Shown: positions 22,920 to 32,364, counted from the first letter of the stretch. The stretch is 64,000 nucleotides of DNA from JAOPZW01 sp963803375 (GCA_963803375.1 CAWDMB010000014.1:248001-312000), one strand, 5' to 3'. Numbers and translations are program-made. Notes: generated by a model from the letters alone, not told the origin.

Positions 22920-24773
22920 CTAGTGGCAGACGGCCGAGCCGGCGTCGGTGAACCGGCCGGGGGTGTCGGGCAGGAACGTCCAGTCGTAGCCCGCCGGGTG
23001 CAGGCGCATCTGGAGCACGCCGAACGTCGTGACGTCGCGGACCTCGCTGTTGGGCTGCACGGTCCGTAGCGGCTGATGGCTCTTGCCGCCCGTGCCGACG
23101 ACGAACTCGCGGATCCCGCGTGCGGGGTCGGGGCCACCGAGCGGGTCCATCGGCTGGAAACGCTCAAAGGCGTGAGCGTGGCCGTTGAGCACGACGTCGA
23201 CGCCGAAGTCGTAGAGCACCTGCCACAGCGGCTGGACCTGCGGGCTCGAGCCCTCCTCGCCGGAGGTGAACAGCGGCTGATGCCACATGGCCAGCGTGCA
23301 GCGCGCCGGGTGAGCGGCGAGATCCGCGCGCAGCCACCGCTCCTGCAGGGAGCCCGGAGCGCAGCTCGCGCCCGTCGGGTCGACCGGCGGATCCGCGCAC
23401 TCGGAGTTCAGCGCGACGATGTGCCACGCGCCGAGGTCGAAGCTGTAGAAGCCGCCCTGGTCGCGCTGCCCGGCCTGGCCGGAGACCTGCCCCGGCCCGT
23501 TGAAGTAGTCGAAGTAGCCCGCGGCGCCCGGGTCGAGGTAGTCGTGGTTGCCCGGGACGGGGCGCATGATGTTCTTCAGGCGCCCCCACGTCTGGGCGAA
23601 CGAGGCGAGGAAGTTGGCGTACGGGCCGCGCTCGTATTGCAGGTCGCCGAGCGCAAGGACGGCGTCGAGGTCGCGGCGAAGCAGGAGGTTCGAGGTCGCG
23701 AGCGCGTGGCAGCGCCGCGCGTTGCCCAAGCCCGCAGCGTAGTTGCGGTCGGCCGGATCGCAGGCGATGTCGCCCGCGGCGCCGACGACGGGGTCGCCCG
23801 CCGCGGGCTGCCAGTCGGGCGCGGACGGGTCCGCGCGCCCGCGGGTGATGCGCTTCGGGCGCCTTCCGTCCGAGCGCATCGTCCAGAGCTGGCGCCGGCC
23901 GCTGGCGCCGACGACGAACGCGAGGCTGCGAGCGTCGGGTGACCACGCCGGGGTCGCCACGGTCGACGCCAGCCGCGTGAGCTTGCGCACGCGGCCGCCG
24001 TCGGCGTTCATGACGTAGAGGTCGCGCCGGGCGCCGCGGCCGCGCACGAAGGCCAGCCGCCGCCCGTCGGGCGACCAGGCCGGCCAGTCGTCGGCGTCGC
24101 GCGTCCCGGCGAGCCGCCGCGGACGGCGTCCGGGCGCGTCGATGATCCAGAGGTGGTCGGCGCCGCGCCGCCCGCGGCGCACGAACGCGATCCGGCCGGT
24201 CCTCGACCATGCGGGCGAGCGGTCGTCGGCGCCCGGGCGCGCCGTGACGGGGGTCAGGCCCTGGCCGTCGGCGCCGACCGTGTAGAGCCGGCGGCGCCCC
24301 GCGCGGCCCGCGGCGAAGACGACGCCGTCGCCCAGCGGAGACCACGCGGGCTCGCTCTCGGGCACGGCCTGGGCGACGAGGCGTCGCTGCCCGGTGCCGT
24401 CGACCTGCATGACCCAGATCGCGCCCGCGCGCGCGAAGGCCAGGCGCCGCCCGCCGGGCGAGAACGCGGGGTCGCGGACCGCGCCGGCGGCCACAAGCCG
24501 ACGAAAGCCGCGGCCGTCGCTGGTGCGCGCGTCAAAGACGCCGCGGGCACTCGAGCGCGTCTGGTAGGCGATCACGCCGTTGCGTCCGGGGAACGCCGCC
24601 TGCGCCGCCGGAGCAGCGCTCAGCAGCGCGACGAGCGCCGCGAGCAAGAGAGCGAGGGGCACGCGAAGGCGCCAACACACCGAAGCAACCGACGATGCGG
24701 CCCGAACGCCAGCGAGACGGACGCAGCGCGTCTCGGGCGTATCGTCGCAAAGCCAGGCCTTCGCCTTGCTCAT
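22920..24773 (-). CDS. Secreted calcineurin-like phosphoesterase with N-terminal TolB-type propeller
   Basis: 617-residue exported protein. A signal/membrane segment at about 38-60 (VPLALLLAALVALLSAAPAAQA) is followed by six or so TolB/PD40 propeller repeats (AFSPGGRRLAFARAG, PAWSPDGRRLAFVRGRGARR and similar). From about residue 335 there is a binuclear metallophosphatase domain with AAGDIAC, LGDLQY, GNHDYLD, AMWHQPLFTS and NGHAHAFERF, covering the metal ligands. The C-terminal end matches purple-acid-phosphatase-like proteins that show VVGTGGKSHQPL. The substrate is unknown. The divergent gap to 25236 contains a gene fragment. Confidence 0.88.
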   Translation of the reverse strand: MSKAKAWLCDDTPETRCVRLAGVRAASSVASVCWRLRVPLALLLAALVALLSAAPAAQAAFPGRNGVIAYQTRSSARGVFDARTSDGRGFRRLVAAGAVRDPAFSPGGRRLAFARAGAIWVMQVDGTGQRRLVAQAVPESEPAWSPLGDGVVFAAGRAGRRRLYTVGADGQGLTPVTARPGADDRSPAWSRTGRIAFVRRGRRGADHLWIIDAPGRRPRRLAGTRDADDWPAWSPDGRRLAFVRGRGARRDLYVMNADGGRVRKLTRLASTVATPAWSPDARSLAFVVGASGRRQLWTMRSDGRRPKRITRGRADPSAPDWQPAAGDPVVGAAGDIACDPADRNYAAGLGNARRCHALATSNLLLRRDLDAVLALGDLQYERGPYANFLASFAQTWGRLKNIMRPVPGNHDYLDPGAAGYFDYFNGPGQVSGQAGQRDQGGFYSFDLGAWHIVALNSECADPPVDPTGASCAPGSLQERWLRADLAAHPARCTLAMWHQPLFTSGEEGSSPQVQPLWQVLYDFGVDVVLNGHAHAFERFQPMDPLGGPDPARGIREFVVGTGGKSHQPLRTVQPNSEVRDVTTFGVLQMRLHPAGYDWTFLPDTPGRFTDAGSAVCH

Positions 24774-24998
24774 GGCGCGATCGCATGGGGTCGTAGCTCT
24801 CGCCCGGGTTGTGGCGGTGCCAACCGGATGAACACATGATGCGCATGGACGTGATCCGACGACGTTCAGGGCCCGCCAGCCCGTTCGATCGCGAGTTCCT
24901 GCGCATGACGATCCCCGCGATCACGGTGCCGTGACGATGGCCAAGGCCGAGCTCGCCAAGGGCTCAGGTCCGCAGCTCGAGCAACCGCGGCGCCAGGT

Positions 24999-25160
24999 GA
25001 GGGACGGACGAATGTCGCGGTCGGCGCGTGCCTGGTCGCGGCGCCTCCGTCCGATGATGCGGCGCGCTGCCGCGCCGCATCACGGGCGATCGAGATCGAT
25101 CTCGTTGGCGTCGATCTCCTGCCCCTTGCCGACGGCGGATACGTCGCCCTCGAGGTCAGC
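24999..25160 (+). pseudogene. Fragment of a RimK-like ATP-grasp ligase
   Basis: Reading in the same frame as the downstream reductase, this stretch gives GEGRTNVAVGACLVAAPPSD followed by AIEIDLVGVDLLPLADGGYV and ALEV. This matches the final part of RimK-type ATP-grasp enzymes, where the Arg-Thr-Asn motif and the metal-binding Asp and Asn lie. The expected last residue of the LEVN motif is Ser here. Nothing upstream of 24999 continues the domain. I call it a decayed C-terminal fragment. Confidence 0.55.
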
Positions 25161-25235
25161 CGGGCCACTCGACACCCGCACTCGATCCGGGGGCGGGATG
25201 AGGCCGGCGGCCCGGGAGGCGTACGGTTGCTCTCC

Positions 25236-26456
25236 ATGGGCGTCCCTGCGGGGTCCGATCCGCGGTCTGAGCACCAGCCGATCCTGATCACGGGCGTGAC
25301 GGGCTTCGTGGGCATGGAGGTGATGGCGCGCTTCTTGCAGCGCAGTCGGCGCCACATCTTCGCGCTCATCCGCGCCCGGAACGACGCCGATGCCCGCCAG
25401 CGCCTGCGCGCGGTGCTGGCCACCACGTTCGGCGACCCGGACGCCCATCCCGGCCGCGTGACCGCGGTCGCGGGGGACATCGAACGCCCCGGGCTCGGCC
25501 TGGACCCCGGACGCCTGGACGAGCTGGCCGAGCAGGTCGATCGCGTGCTGCACGCGGCGGCCTCAGTGTCGTTCGAGCTCGGGATCGCCGAGTCGCGCGG
25601 GATCAACTTCCGCGGCACCCAGCACATGCTCGGCTTCGCCGAGCGCGCCCGGCAGCGCGGCGGCCTGGAGCGCTTCACCTACGTCTCCACCGCTTATGTC
25701 GCGGGCACCTACCGCGGCGAGTTCGCCGAGCAGGACTACGACGTGGGGCAGGGGTTCCGCAACCCCTACGAGCGCTCCAAGTGGGAGTCCGAGGGCATCG
25801 TGCGGACGGCGTCCAGTCGCCTGCCGGTGCAGATCGCGCGCCCCAGCATCATCGTCGGCGAACAGGCGAGCGGCTGGACCGTCGCCTTCAACGTCGTCTA
25901 CGGCCCGATCCGCGCGCTCGCGCAAGGCGCCTACCGCGCGCTCCCGCTCAACCTGCAGGCGCCGGTCGACGTGGTGCCGATCGACTACGTCGCCGACGCG
26001 CTGTTCGAGCTGTGCAGCGCCGGGCCGAACGGGACCTTCCACCTCGTGGCCGGCGACCGCGCCAGCACCGGCGGGCGCCTGGCGCAGATGACCGCCGAGC
26101 ACTTCCAGCGGCCGCTGCCCTGGATCGTGGCCCCGGCCGTCTACCGGGCGCTGTACCCGCTGCTGCGCCGGGCCGTCCACGGCCGCGCGCGCCTGGCGCT
26201 GGAACGCACGCAGGTGTTCATCCCCTACCTCAACGTCGGCGTGCGCTTCCAAGACGACATCACCCGAGCACGGCTGGAGCCCGCCGGCGTCCGGCTGCTG
26301 CCGGTCGAGGACTACTTCGCGCGCTTGCTCGACTTCGCCCTCGCCGCCGACTGGGGCAAGCGGCCCCTCCCCCACCCACGCAGCGCTGCGCACGCACCGT
26401 CAGACCAGCACCCCGCCCCCAGCCCACCCCCGCCAGAGTCCCAACCCGCAGCCTGA
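25236..26456 (+). CDS. Thioester reductase-like / fatty acyl-CoA reductase-type SDR protein
   Basis: Extended short-chain dehydrogenase of the NAD_binding_4 (thioester reductase, FAR N-terminal) type, 406 residues from the ATG at 25236. The nucleotide motif is ILITGVTGFVGMEVMARFL (GxxGxxG), the acidic pocket is in TAVAGDIERPGLG, and catalytic residues are in YVSTAYVAGTYRG and NPYERSKWESE (YxxxK). The C-terminal part carries the PVDVVPIDYVADALFELC signature. The Pro/Ser-rich last 35 residues look unstructured. It probably reduces or epimerises an activated acyl or lipid substrate; the exact one is unknown. An in-frame ATP-grasp remnant precedes it. Confidence 0.85.
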   Translation: MGVPAGSDPRSEHQPILITGVTGFVGMEVMARFLQRSRRHIFALIRARNDADARQRLRAVLATTFGDPDAHPGRVTAVAGDIERPGLGLDPGRLDELAEQVDRVLHAAASVSFELGIAESRGINFRGTQHMLGFAERARQRGGLERFTYVSTAYVAGTYRGEFAEQDYDVGQGFRNPYERSKWESEGIVRTASSRLPVQIARPSIIVGEQASGWTVAFNVVYGPIRALAQGAYRALPLNLQAPVDVVPIDYVADALFELCSAGPNGTFHLVAGDRASTGGRLAQMTAEHFQRPLPWIVAPAVYRALYPLLRRAVHGRARLALERTQVFIPYLNVGVRFQDDITRARLEPAGVRLLPVEDYFARLLDFALAADWGKRPLPHPRSAAHAPSDQHPAPSPPPPESQPAA

Positions 26457-26691
26457 CCTGACCTCCTCGGCGAAGTCCGCGTGGCCGTGATCGCGAGCTC
26501 GCACCGATGGTCGGTCTTGAAAGCACGAGGGCACCGGTGCCTCAGCCGTAAACGTCGACGCCGCGGGCGGCTCGCAGCCGACGCTCCGGCGCTTCTCCAG
26601 CGACTGCGTCTCACATCGGCGCTGCTGCGTTCACTCGTGACAGCGGCGGTGAGGTCGATGGGCATCGGCGCCGCACCGGACGGGGCGCCGG

Positions 26692-29600
26692 CTATGGGAT
26701 CAGCAGCGGAGCGATCGTCACCGGGCTGTGGACGATGTAGTCGAGCTCGTCGGACTGCTCGACGCCGGTCGGCGTCAGGACGTCGATCGCCTTGGGCACG
26801 ATGGCCGGGTCCACCGTGCAGCGGGCGCCCGTGCCGCCCGGGGCGCAGACGCCGAACTGGAAGTCCTGCGGCGTCGGCTGGAAGCCGCGCGCCTGATCGG
26901 GGCTGAAGCCGTCCTGGCCGGTGAGGACGACCGTGAAGCCCCAGGCCGCGCTCGGCATGCCGAGCGCGGCCTTCGGCACGCTGAACGTGATGAAGCGCGA
27001 GATCGCGTTGGCCCTGATCGCGATCGTCCCCAGCGTGGAGCCGCCCGCGTCGACGAAGCGCTGGCCGAAGCCCTGGACCTCGAGCAGGCGGCTCCACGCG
27101 CCCGCGGTGGCGATCGCGTAGTTGCGCTGCGGGAACGAGGCGGCCGTGGAGGTCGGGCCGGCGCCCGGCACGTGGACGTAGACGTCGACCAGCTGCGCGC
27201 CCAGCGGGCTGCCGAATGTCGGCGTCAGGTCCCGCGTGCGGACCCGGAAGACGACGCTCGGGCCGGCGTCGTAGACCTCGAAGCGCTCGAGGTCGTAGGC
27301 CCCGGCGTGGAAGTCGGGGGCCGTCGGGTAGGCGTAGTTGCCGGGGCCGTTGTCGTCTCCGTCCGGGTCGTCGGCGGCGAGGATCAGGGTCCCGGGCGGC
27401 TGGTCGAAGATCACCGTGCGCACGTCGCGCGCGGTCGCGCCCGAGCGGCTCGTCGCGACGGTGTTGAGCACCCAGGTGCCGCCTGTGAGCGGAACGGTCA
27501 GCGAGAAGGCGCCGCTCGGCCCGGCGGTCGTCGCGCGCGTCGTCGCGAAGCTCGTGTCGGTGTTCGTCGCCGCCACCGTGATCCTGTTGCCCGCGACCGA
27601 CGTGCCCGTGACGGTCACCGAGTCGCCCACGACCGACTGGTCGGCCGGGGCGGTGACGTCGAGCGTCGTCTGCGCCTGCGCGTGCTCGACGTAGCGGGCG
27701 GTGGTGTAGCGCGGGCGATCGAGCACGGTCGCGGCCGAGACGTCGAGCATCAGGCGCACGAACTGGCCCGCCGACCACGTCAGCGCCGAGGCCGACCCGG
27801 CGGGCTTGCCGTTGCGGAAGCCGATCGAGGCGATCGTCGGGTCGGTGCCGAAGGGGGACGCCGCGAGGTCGGGCAGCTCCCACGCCTGCTCGGTGATGAG
27901 GCCGACGCCCGAGCTCATGTTGCGCATGGCCTCCAGGCGCCCGACGGCATCGCCGACCTTGCCGCGGTCGACCTCGTGCTGGCCGCGCTCACCGGCGAGC
28001 ACCGGCCAGAGGTGGCCGTTGCCCTTGTTGGAGGGCGCCCACGGATGACCGTCGGTTGCCCCGTCGCCGTAGCCGTCGCCGTTGTAGCGCAAGAAGCCCT
28101 CGCCGCTGGCCGTGCCGCGGCGGATCGTCGCGTCGACGACGTCCAGCGAGCGCACGATGTCGGCGTCGTGCGCCGACAGCAGGCCGAGGCGGGCGTACTC
28201 GAGGAACCCGGCGTCGATGATCTCGCGCTGGTCGAGCGTCGGGCCGCCGTTGCCGACGTTGTAGGTGATCGCCGCATTGGGATCGCCGGTCTTCGACAGG
28301 CGGATGAAGTACGGGTCGGCGTCCAGCGGCCCGTTGGTGGTCAGCGTCCACTTCTTGAGGTTGCGCTGGAAGTCGTCGGCGACGCCACGCCACACGCGCG
28401 CGGAGTCGTGGTCGCCGTTGCGGTCGGCGATGACGGCCGCCGCGACGAGGCCCGCGATCTCGGCCGAGATCGTCGAGGGCGAGAAGCCGCTCTGCTCCTC
28501 CCAGCGCTCGGGACCGAACGCCGGGCCGTGGCTGGCGACGAAGTTCGCGGCGGGCTTGACGTGCGCGTCGTAGAAGGCGGAGCCGGTGAGCCCGACGGCG
28601 AGCGCCATGACGAGCGGGTAGGCACACTCGTCGAGCTGCGTGTTGAAGCTGTCGGGCGCGACCCTGCCGTTGGGCAGGCTGTTGCGCGGCATCGAGCCGT
28701 CGGGCAGCTGCTGGCGCTCGAAGAGAAAGCGCGTCATGTCGCGGGCGCTGACGCGATCGCCGGCGAGGAAGAGCGCCGTCCAGGCCTCGTAGAGGTCGCG
28801 GGCAAAGACCTCTCGGTACGAGCCGAAGTAGGTGTTGGCCGGGTCGCCCGCCGACACGGCCTGGCCCCAGGGCGAGGCCAGCGCGGCGGCGACGGCTCCG
28901 GGGAACGTCTTGTCCTCGGCGGCCTTCACGTAGTTGGCGCTGAGGTAGTACTCGTCGCGAAGGTGACGCCACCGCGACCGCGAGACGCGGTGCGGGCGGC
29001 GCGGCGAGACGAGCGCCGCGTCGTAGCGATGCCAGCCGCGGGCATAGGCGGCCACGGCGCCGTCGAAGCCCTCGCGCAGCGAGCGCCGCGCGGAAGCGAT
29101 CGCGCCGGCCCGGCTGTCGCCGTAGCCGAGCGCCAGCGTGAAGCGCCCATCGTGGCCGAGCCGCACGCGCCCCACCTGCACGAGGTTGCCGTCCGCGGCC
29201 GTGGCGTGCGGCTCCGTGAGCGCGTGGCCGGCGTCGAGCTGGACGAGCCCGTCGCTGGGCTTGCCCGCGAAGCCATTGGTGACCCGGTCGAACCCGCGGG
29301 TGACGTCGACGACCGAGTGCACCGGCACGGCGTAGTCGCGGTTGGCGGCGTTGGTCTCCGTGACCGGATCCGAGCCGACCAGCAGCGTGTGGCCCCCGGC
29401 CCGCGCGGTGGCGCCGCTGTCGGCGCCGCCGTTGCCGGCTCCCCCGCCGCCGTTGCCGTTGAGCGTCGGGTCGTTGCGGACGTAGAGGCGGTAGTCCGAG
29501 AGCCTGCCCTTCAGCGCGACGAAGCGCGAGCGGACGAGCACCGTCGCTCGCGCGGGATCGGTCGTGTACTCCGTGACGATCCTGTAGCGCCCGTTCTTCG

Positions 29601-29952
29601 CCGTCGTCGTAACGCGACAGGTCAGCGCGCGGTCGTCGGTCGCCCGCACCGAGTAGGTCGTGTCGCGCGTCTGCAGGTCGGTGAACGTCGAGCCGTCGGT
29701 GACGACGTACTGCAGCGTCTCGACGTTGGTGTTGTCGTTCGTCGGAAAGTAGACGTCGCTCAACACGCCGTCGGCCACCGTGAACCAGACCTTCGAGGTC
29801 GTGTTGCGGGCGGTGCCGACGCAGTCCTTGCGCGCGAGGTCGAAATGCGAGACGGCGCCCGGGCCGTCGGCGGCCGGCGCGGCCAGGCTCGACGGCGTAC
29901 CGATCAACAGCGCGACGGCGGCCAGAAGCAAGAATCGCACGGCTCGGGACAT
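26692..29952 (-). CDS. Secreted GH15 glucodextranase/glucoamylase-like glycoside hydrolase
   Basis: Exported enzyme of 1086 residues from ATG 29952, which has GGAG upstream and starts the signal peptide MSRAVRFLLLAAVALLIGTP. An N-terminal beta-sandwich (GH15-N: ARNTTSKVWFTVADGVLSDV) is followed by an alpha/alpha-barrel (YFGSYREVFARDLYEAWTAL, FNTQLDECAYPLVMAL with a candidate acid Glu, and GLITEQAWELPDL with a candidate base Glu). Then come an Ig-like domain (DVTAPADQSVVGDSVTVTGT) and a C-terminal glucodextranase-like module (ADDPDGDDNGPGNYAYP). The architecture is that of Arthrobacter glucodextranase, acting on alpha-1,6- or alpha-1,4-glucans. Confidence 0.92.
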   Translation of the reverse strand: MSRAVRFLLLAAVALLIGTPSSLAAPAADGPGAVSHFDLARKDCVGTARNTTSKVWFTVADGVLSDVYFPTNDNTNVETLQYVVTDGSTFTDLQTRDTTYSVRATDDRALTCRVTTTAKNGRYRIVTEYTTDPARATVLVRSRFVALKGRLSDYRLYVRNDPTLNGNGGGGAGNGGADSGATARAGGHTLLVGSDPVTETNAANRDYAVPVHSVVDVTRGFDRVTNGFAGKPSDGLVQLDAGHALTEPHATAADGNLVQVGRVRLGHDGRFTLALGYGDSRAGAIASARRSLREGFDGAVAAYARGWHRYDAALVSPRRPHRVSRSRWRHLRDEYYLSANYVKAAEDKTFPGAVAAALASPWGQAVSAGDPANTYFGSYREVFARDLYEAWTALFLAGDRVSARDMTRFLFERQQLPDGSMPRNSLPNGRVAPDSFNTQLDECAYPLVMALAVGLTGSAFYDAHVKPAANFVASHGPAFGPERWEEQSGFSPSTISAEIAGLVAAAVIADRNGDHDSARVWRGVADDFQRNLKKWTLTTNGPLDADPYFIRLSKTGDPNAAITYNVGNGGPTLDQREIIDAGFLEYARLGLLSAHDADIVRSLDVVDATIRRGTASGEGFLRYNGDGYGDGATDGHPWAPSNKGNGHLWPVLAGERGQHEVDRGKVGDAVGRLEAMRNMSSGVGLITEQAWELPDLAASPFGTDPTIASIGFRNGKPAGSASALTWSAGQFVRLMLDVSAATVLDRPRYTTARYVEHAQAQTTLDVTAPADQSVVGDSVTVTGTSVAGNRITVAATNTDTSFATTRATTAGPSGAFSLTVPLTGGTWVLNTVATSRSGATARDVRTVIFDQPPGTLILAADDPDGDDNGPGNYAYPTAPDFHAGAYDLERFEVYDAGPSVVFRVRTRDLTPTFGSPLGAQLVDVYVHVPGAGPTSTAASFPQRNYAIATAGAWSRLLEVQGFGQRFVDAGGSTLGTIAIRANAISRFITFSVPKAALGMPSAAWGFTVVLTGQDGFSPDQARGFQPTPQDFQFGVCAPGGTGARCTVDPAIVPKAIDVLTPTGVEQSDELDYIVHSPVTIAPLLIP

Positions 29953-30406
29953 GCAGTCTCCTCGAGCGGGCACGGGCAGCGCGAGCCTACGCGGCCGAAC
30001 CGGTCGCCGCAATGGTCCGGATTCGTTCGCCGACGTGCGCTGCGGGATCCTCTGCGAGCACCAGATCCCTCATCCGCCGGGCGACGACGACGCGCACCGG
30101 CTCCGATGATGGAGGTCTCGACCCGGACGGTCTGAGGACAATCGGAGCGACACGCTTCGATGCCACCACGGCGAGCAGTTGGCGAGATCCTTTCGGCGCG
30201 CGCAGTCACGCCCTGCGTCGACGCGATCGGCAAGCTTTCGTGTGGCACGCGGCGAGAGGCGCCGGCCGCCCCGGGATCGCTTCTCCACCGGACGACGAGC
30301 AGCGGTCGTCCGCAACCACGGATCCGAGCGTTCCGCCAGGCCTTCCGAAGGAGCCGTCGGAGCAGATGCCCGCCGCCGCGCCGTGACACCCCGCTCGAAG
30401 CAGGGC
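29953..30406. other. Intergenic region, no confident gene
   Basis: 454 bases between the GH15 gene (leader side) and the end of the flavoprotein gene. A minus-strand frame around 30100-29995 (VRVVVARRMRDLVLAEDPAA) reads like protein but has no family match I can defend. It should contain the GH15 promoter. Confidence 0.35.
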
Positions 30407-31618
30407 TCAACCTGCGTCGGTCGCAGTCGCGTCCAGCGGCACGTCGACGTCTACGAACTCGCCCTCCGGTCGGGCGGGCGCGCCCGCGTCGCGCGCGCGC
30501 AGATAGGGGGCGAGGTGGCGACCGGCGATCTTCGTCGGTGGCCACCACAGCGGCTCCCACGATGCGAGCGCGCCGTCGTCGCCCGCGGCCGCGCGCGAGC
30601 GCACGAAGTGCGGGGCGTCGCCGGTCAGCAGCATCCCGCGCAGGACGGGCGCGAACGGCGTCGGTTCGATCGGGGCGCCGTGCCGCGCCGCGACGTACCG
30701 GGCGATGGCTTCGGCCTGCTGGGCGGCGACGCCGCCCTGCTTGACGGGGAAGTCGGTGGCGTCGCCGGCCGCGTACACGCCGGTGCGGCCGCGCACCGCG
30801 CCGTGCCGATCGACCGGGATGAAGTCGTAGGGCGGCGTCGTCGGTACGCCGGGAAGCCGCGGGCCGCGTACCAGCGGCAGCGCCACGATCCGGTCGACGG
30901 GAAGCGGTCGGGCGCCGCGGCGCAGCACGACCGCGCCGTCGCGGACGTCGACGTAGGTCGCGCGGTGGAACTCGATCCCCGCGCCGGCCAGGAGCTCCGC
31001 CACGATCGCGCTCGGCTCCGCGCCGAAGACGGCCAGCGGTTGGAGCTCGGGCGTGATCAAGTGAAGGCTGGCGTTCTCGATCCCGGCGGCCGCGGCGGTG
31101 CGTGCGGTCAGGAGCGCCAGCTCGTACAGCGGCAGCGTCCAGCCGGCGAGGCTCGGCGCCACGAACGCCACGCGCCGGATCGCGCCGCGCTCGAGGTCAC
31201 CCACGAGCTCACGCAGGGCCCCGCCGGCGTCCTCGAGTCCGAACGTGATCGCCTGTGGGAACGGGGCCAGCGTCCGGGCGCCGGGCGCCAAGATCAGCGT
31301 CGCGCCCGCGAGCGTGGCGCCATCGGCGAACACCAGGCGCGGCTCGCGGGCATCTACGCCGGTTGCCGCCGCGTGGACGAACCGGGCCCCGAAGTCCGCG
31401 GCGATCTCGCGCAGCGAATAGCGGCGCACCGTGCCCAGGCCGAAGGGCTCCGCCACCGACATCGGCCGCTCGACGAAGTCCTCCGAGGCCGCGACGAGCG
31501 AGACGCGCACGCGATCGCCCGCCAGCGCCCGCAACGCCATCATCGCCTCGAGCGCAGCGACCCCGCCCCCGAGGATGATCACGTCGGCCGGCGCGGAAGG
31601 CGAAGGGCCCGTGGGCAT
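30407..31618 (-). CDS. SQR/NDH-2-like FAD-dependent pyridine nucleotide-disulfide oxidoreductase
   Basis: Flavoprotein of 403 residues from ATG 31618 (GTG 31660 would add 14). It has the N-terminal FAD motif DVIILGGGVAALEAMMAL and a second domain with GATLILAPGARTLAPFP. The C-terminal FAD-binding ATG-like motif is TGVYAAGDATDFPVKQGGVA, followed by AAQQAEAIARYV, a pattern shared with sulfide:quinone oxidoreductases and type-2 NADH dehydrogenases. The catalytic cysteines of true SQR are not evident, so the quinone-reductase reading is tentative. It is alone on its transcript. Confidence 0.8.
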   Translation of the reverse strand: MPTGPSPSAPADVIILGGGVAALEAMMALRALAGDRVRVSLVAASEDFVERPMSVAEPFGLGTVRRYSLREIAADFGARFVHAAATGVDAREPRLVFADGATLAGATLILAPGARTLAPFPQAITFGLEDAGGALRELVGDLERGAIRRVAFVAPSLAGWTLPLYELALLTARTAAAAGIENASLHLITPELQPLAVFGAEPSAIVAELLAGAGIEFHRATYVDVRDGAVVLRRGARPLPVDRIVALPLVRGPRLPGVPTTPPYDFIPVDRHGAVRGRTGVYAAGDATDFPVKQGGVAAQQAEAIARYVAARHGAPIEPTPFAPVLRGMLLTGDAPHFVRSRAAAGDDGALASWEPLWWPPTKIAGRHLAPYLRARDAGAPARPEGEFVDVDVPLDATATDAG

Positions 31619-31924
31619 GCCCGGCAACTTAGCCTCGAGCCGTGGGCCCGGGGAGGTCACCCCTCACCGGGCATCTCGTGCCGGCGCCGCGCCGGCACCG
31701 CGTGCGGCACGACCCGGGAGCGGCACGACCAGGGAGCGCTGCCGGCCGCCGACGCCGCCGGCAACCGGCGACCGGCAGCGCTCCGATCGCCGGCGCCGCC
31801 GGCGGTCAGCCCCGCCCGCGCGACCGCGGCGCGCTGCCGCTCGACGATCCGGCCGAGCTGCGTGCCGAGCGCGCCGAGCTCACCGGCGCCGCAGACGTCC
31901 GTGTCGACGTCGACCGACGCTGCG
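31619..31924. other. Intergenic region containing a terminator
   Basis: 306 bases between the small zinc-ribbon gene and the flavoprotein gene. Apart from the hairpin described separately, nothing clear is visible. One minus-strand frame is free of stops but lacks a start codon. Confidence 0.4.
31734..31783 (-). terminator. Long inverted repeat after the zinc-ribbon operon
   Basis: The arms GAGCGCTGCCGG (31734-31745) and CCGGCAGCGCTC (31772-31783) are perfectly complementary, with a GC-rich 26-base spacer that can fold further. It lies about 140 bases past the zinc-ribbon stop and before the flavoprotein gene, so a terminator is the simplest reading. Confidence 0.5.
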
Positions 31925-32131
31925 CTAGGTACGCTCGAGCTCGACTGGTCGCGCTTGCGGATCGGCGTGGATGGACAGGATCGCGTCCGCGCGCGAGAAC
32001 TCGTGGCGCTGCGAGCATTTCGGGCAGTGCATGACGCGGATTGCGGCGGTGTCGGACGCCGTCCAGACGGTCGGCGGCATGCTGCGCAGCGGCTCGTGGG
32101 TCTCCGGGCACTCGAAGGACATCGTGATCAT
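31925..32131 (-). CDS. Small zinc-ribbon-like protein
   Basis: 68-residue protein beginning MITMSFECPETHEPLRSMPP. Potential metal ligands are Cys and His in ECPETH and a CPKCSQRH knuckle in the middle (VMHCPKCSQRHEFSRADAI). ATG 32131 is preceded by a good AAAGGAG. The start overlaps the stop of the upstream membrane-protein gene by 4 bases. The function is unknown; a rubredoxin-like or ribbon fold is likely. Confidence 0.7.
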   Translation of the reverse strand: MITMSFECPETHEPLRSMPPTVWTASDTAAIRVMHCPKCSQRHEFSRADAILSIHADPQARPVELERT

Positions 32132-32364
32132 CGTGACGCTCCTTTCTCTCGATGTGGCGTCAGCGTGATCGCCCGATGGCGTGGCGGGTAGGGACCCGCG
32201 GGCCGGATCTCCTGGACCGCTGGGTGCGGCCCGGCTGCCCTGCGCGGCGAGGCCGCGCGGATCGACCACCTCGCCGCTCGGCGCGCGTTCCGACAGATAC
32301 GCACCGCCGCGAACCCGCCGACGAGCAACGCGACCATGGCGCTTGCGAGCATCAACTGCGCCAT
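32128..32364 (-). CDS. Small single-span membrane protein
   Basis: 78 residues: an N-terminal hydrophobic helix (MAQLMLASAMVALLVGGFAA) followed by a basic, proline-rich cytoplasmic tail. The stop overlaps the zinc-ribbon start by 4 bases (ATGA), which supports both being real and co-translated. I do not recognise a family. It may anchor or assist the ribbon protein. Confidence 0.55.
   Translation of the reverse strand: MAQLMLASAMVALLVGGFAAVRICRNARRAARWSIRAASPRRAAGPHPAVQEIRPAGPYPPRHRAITLTPHREKGASR

Noticed and set aside
21300..22920. Attempt to define inverted repeats and target duplication of the IS1380 element
   Set aside because: I could not find a convincing pair of terminal inverted repeats by eye, so only the transposase gene is annotated and not the full element.
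26531..26542. GGCACCGGTGCC palindrome between two convergent genes
   Set aside because: Without a loop it makes a poor terminator, and short GC palindromes of this size are expected by chance at this base composition.
29987..30169. 60-codon minus-strand frame upstream of the GH15 gene
   Set aside because: Some protein-like composition but no family match, no good start signal, and it lies in the expected promoter region.
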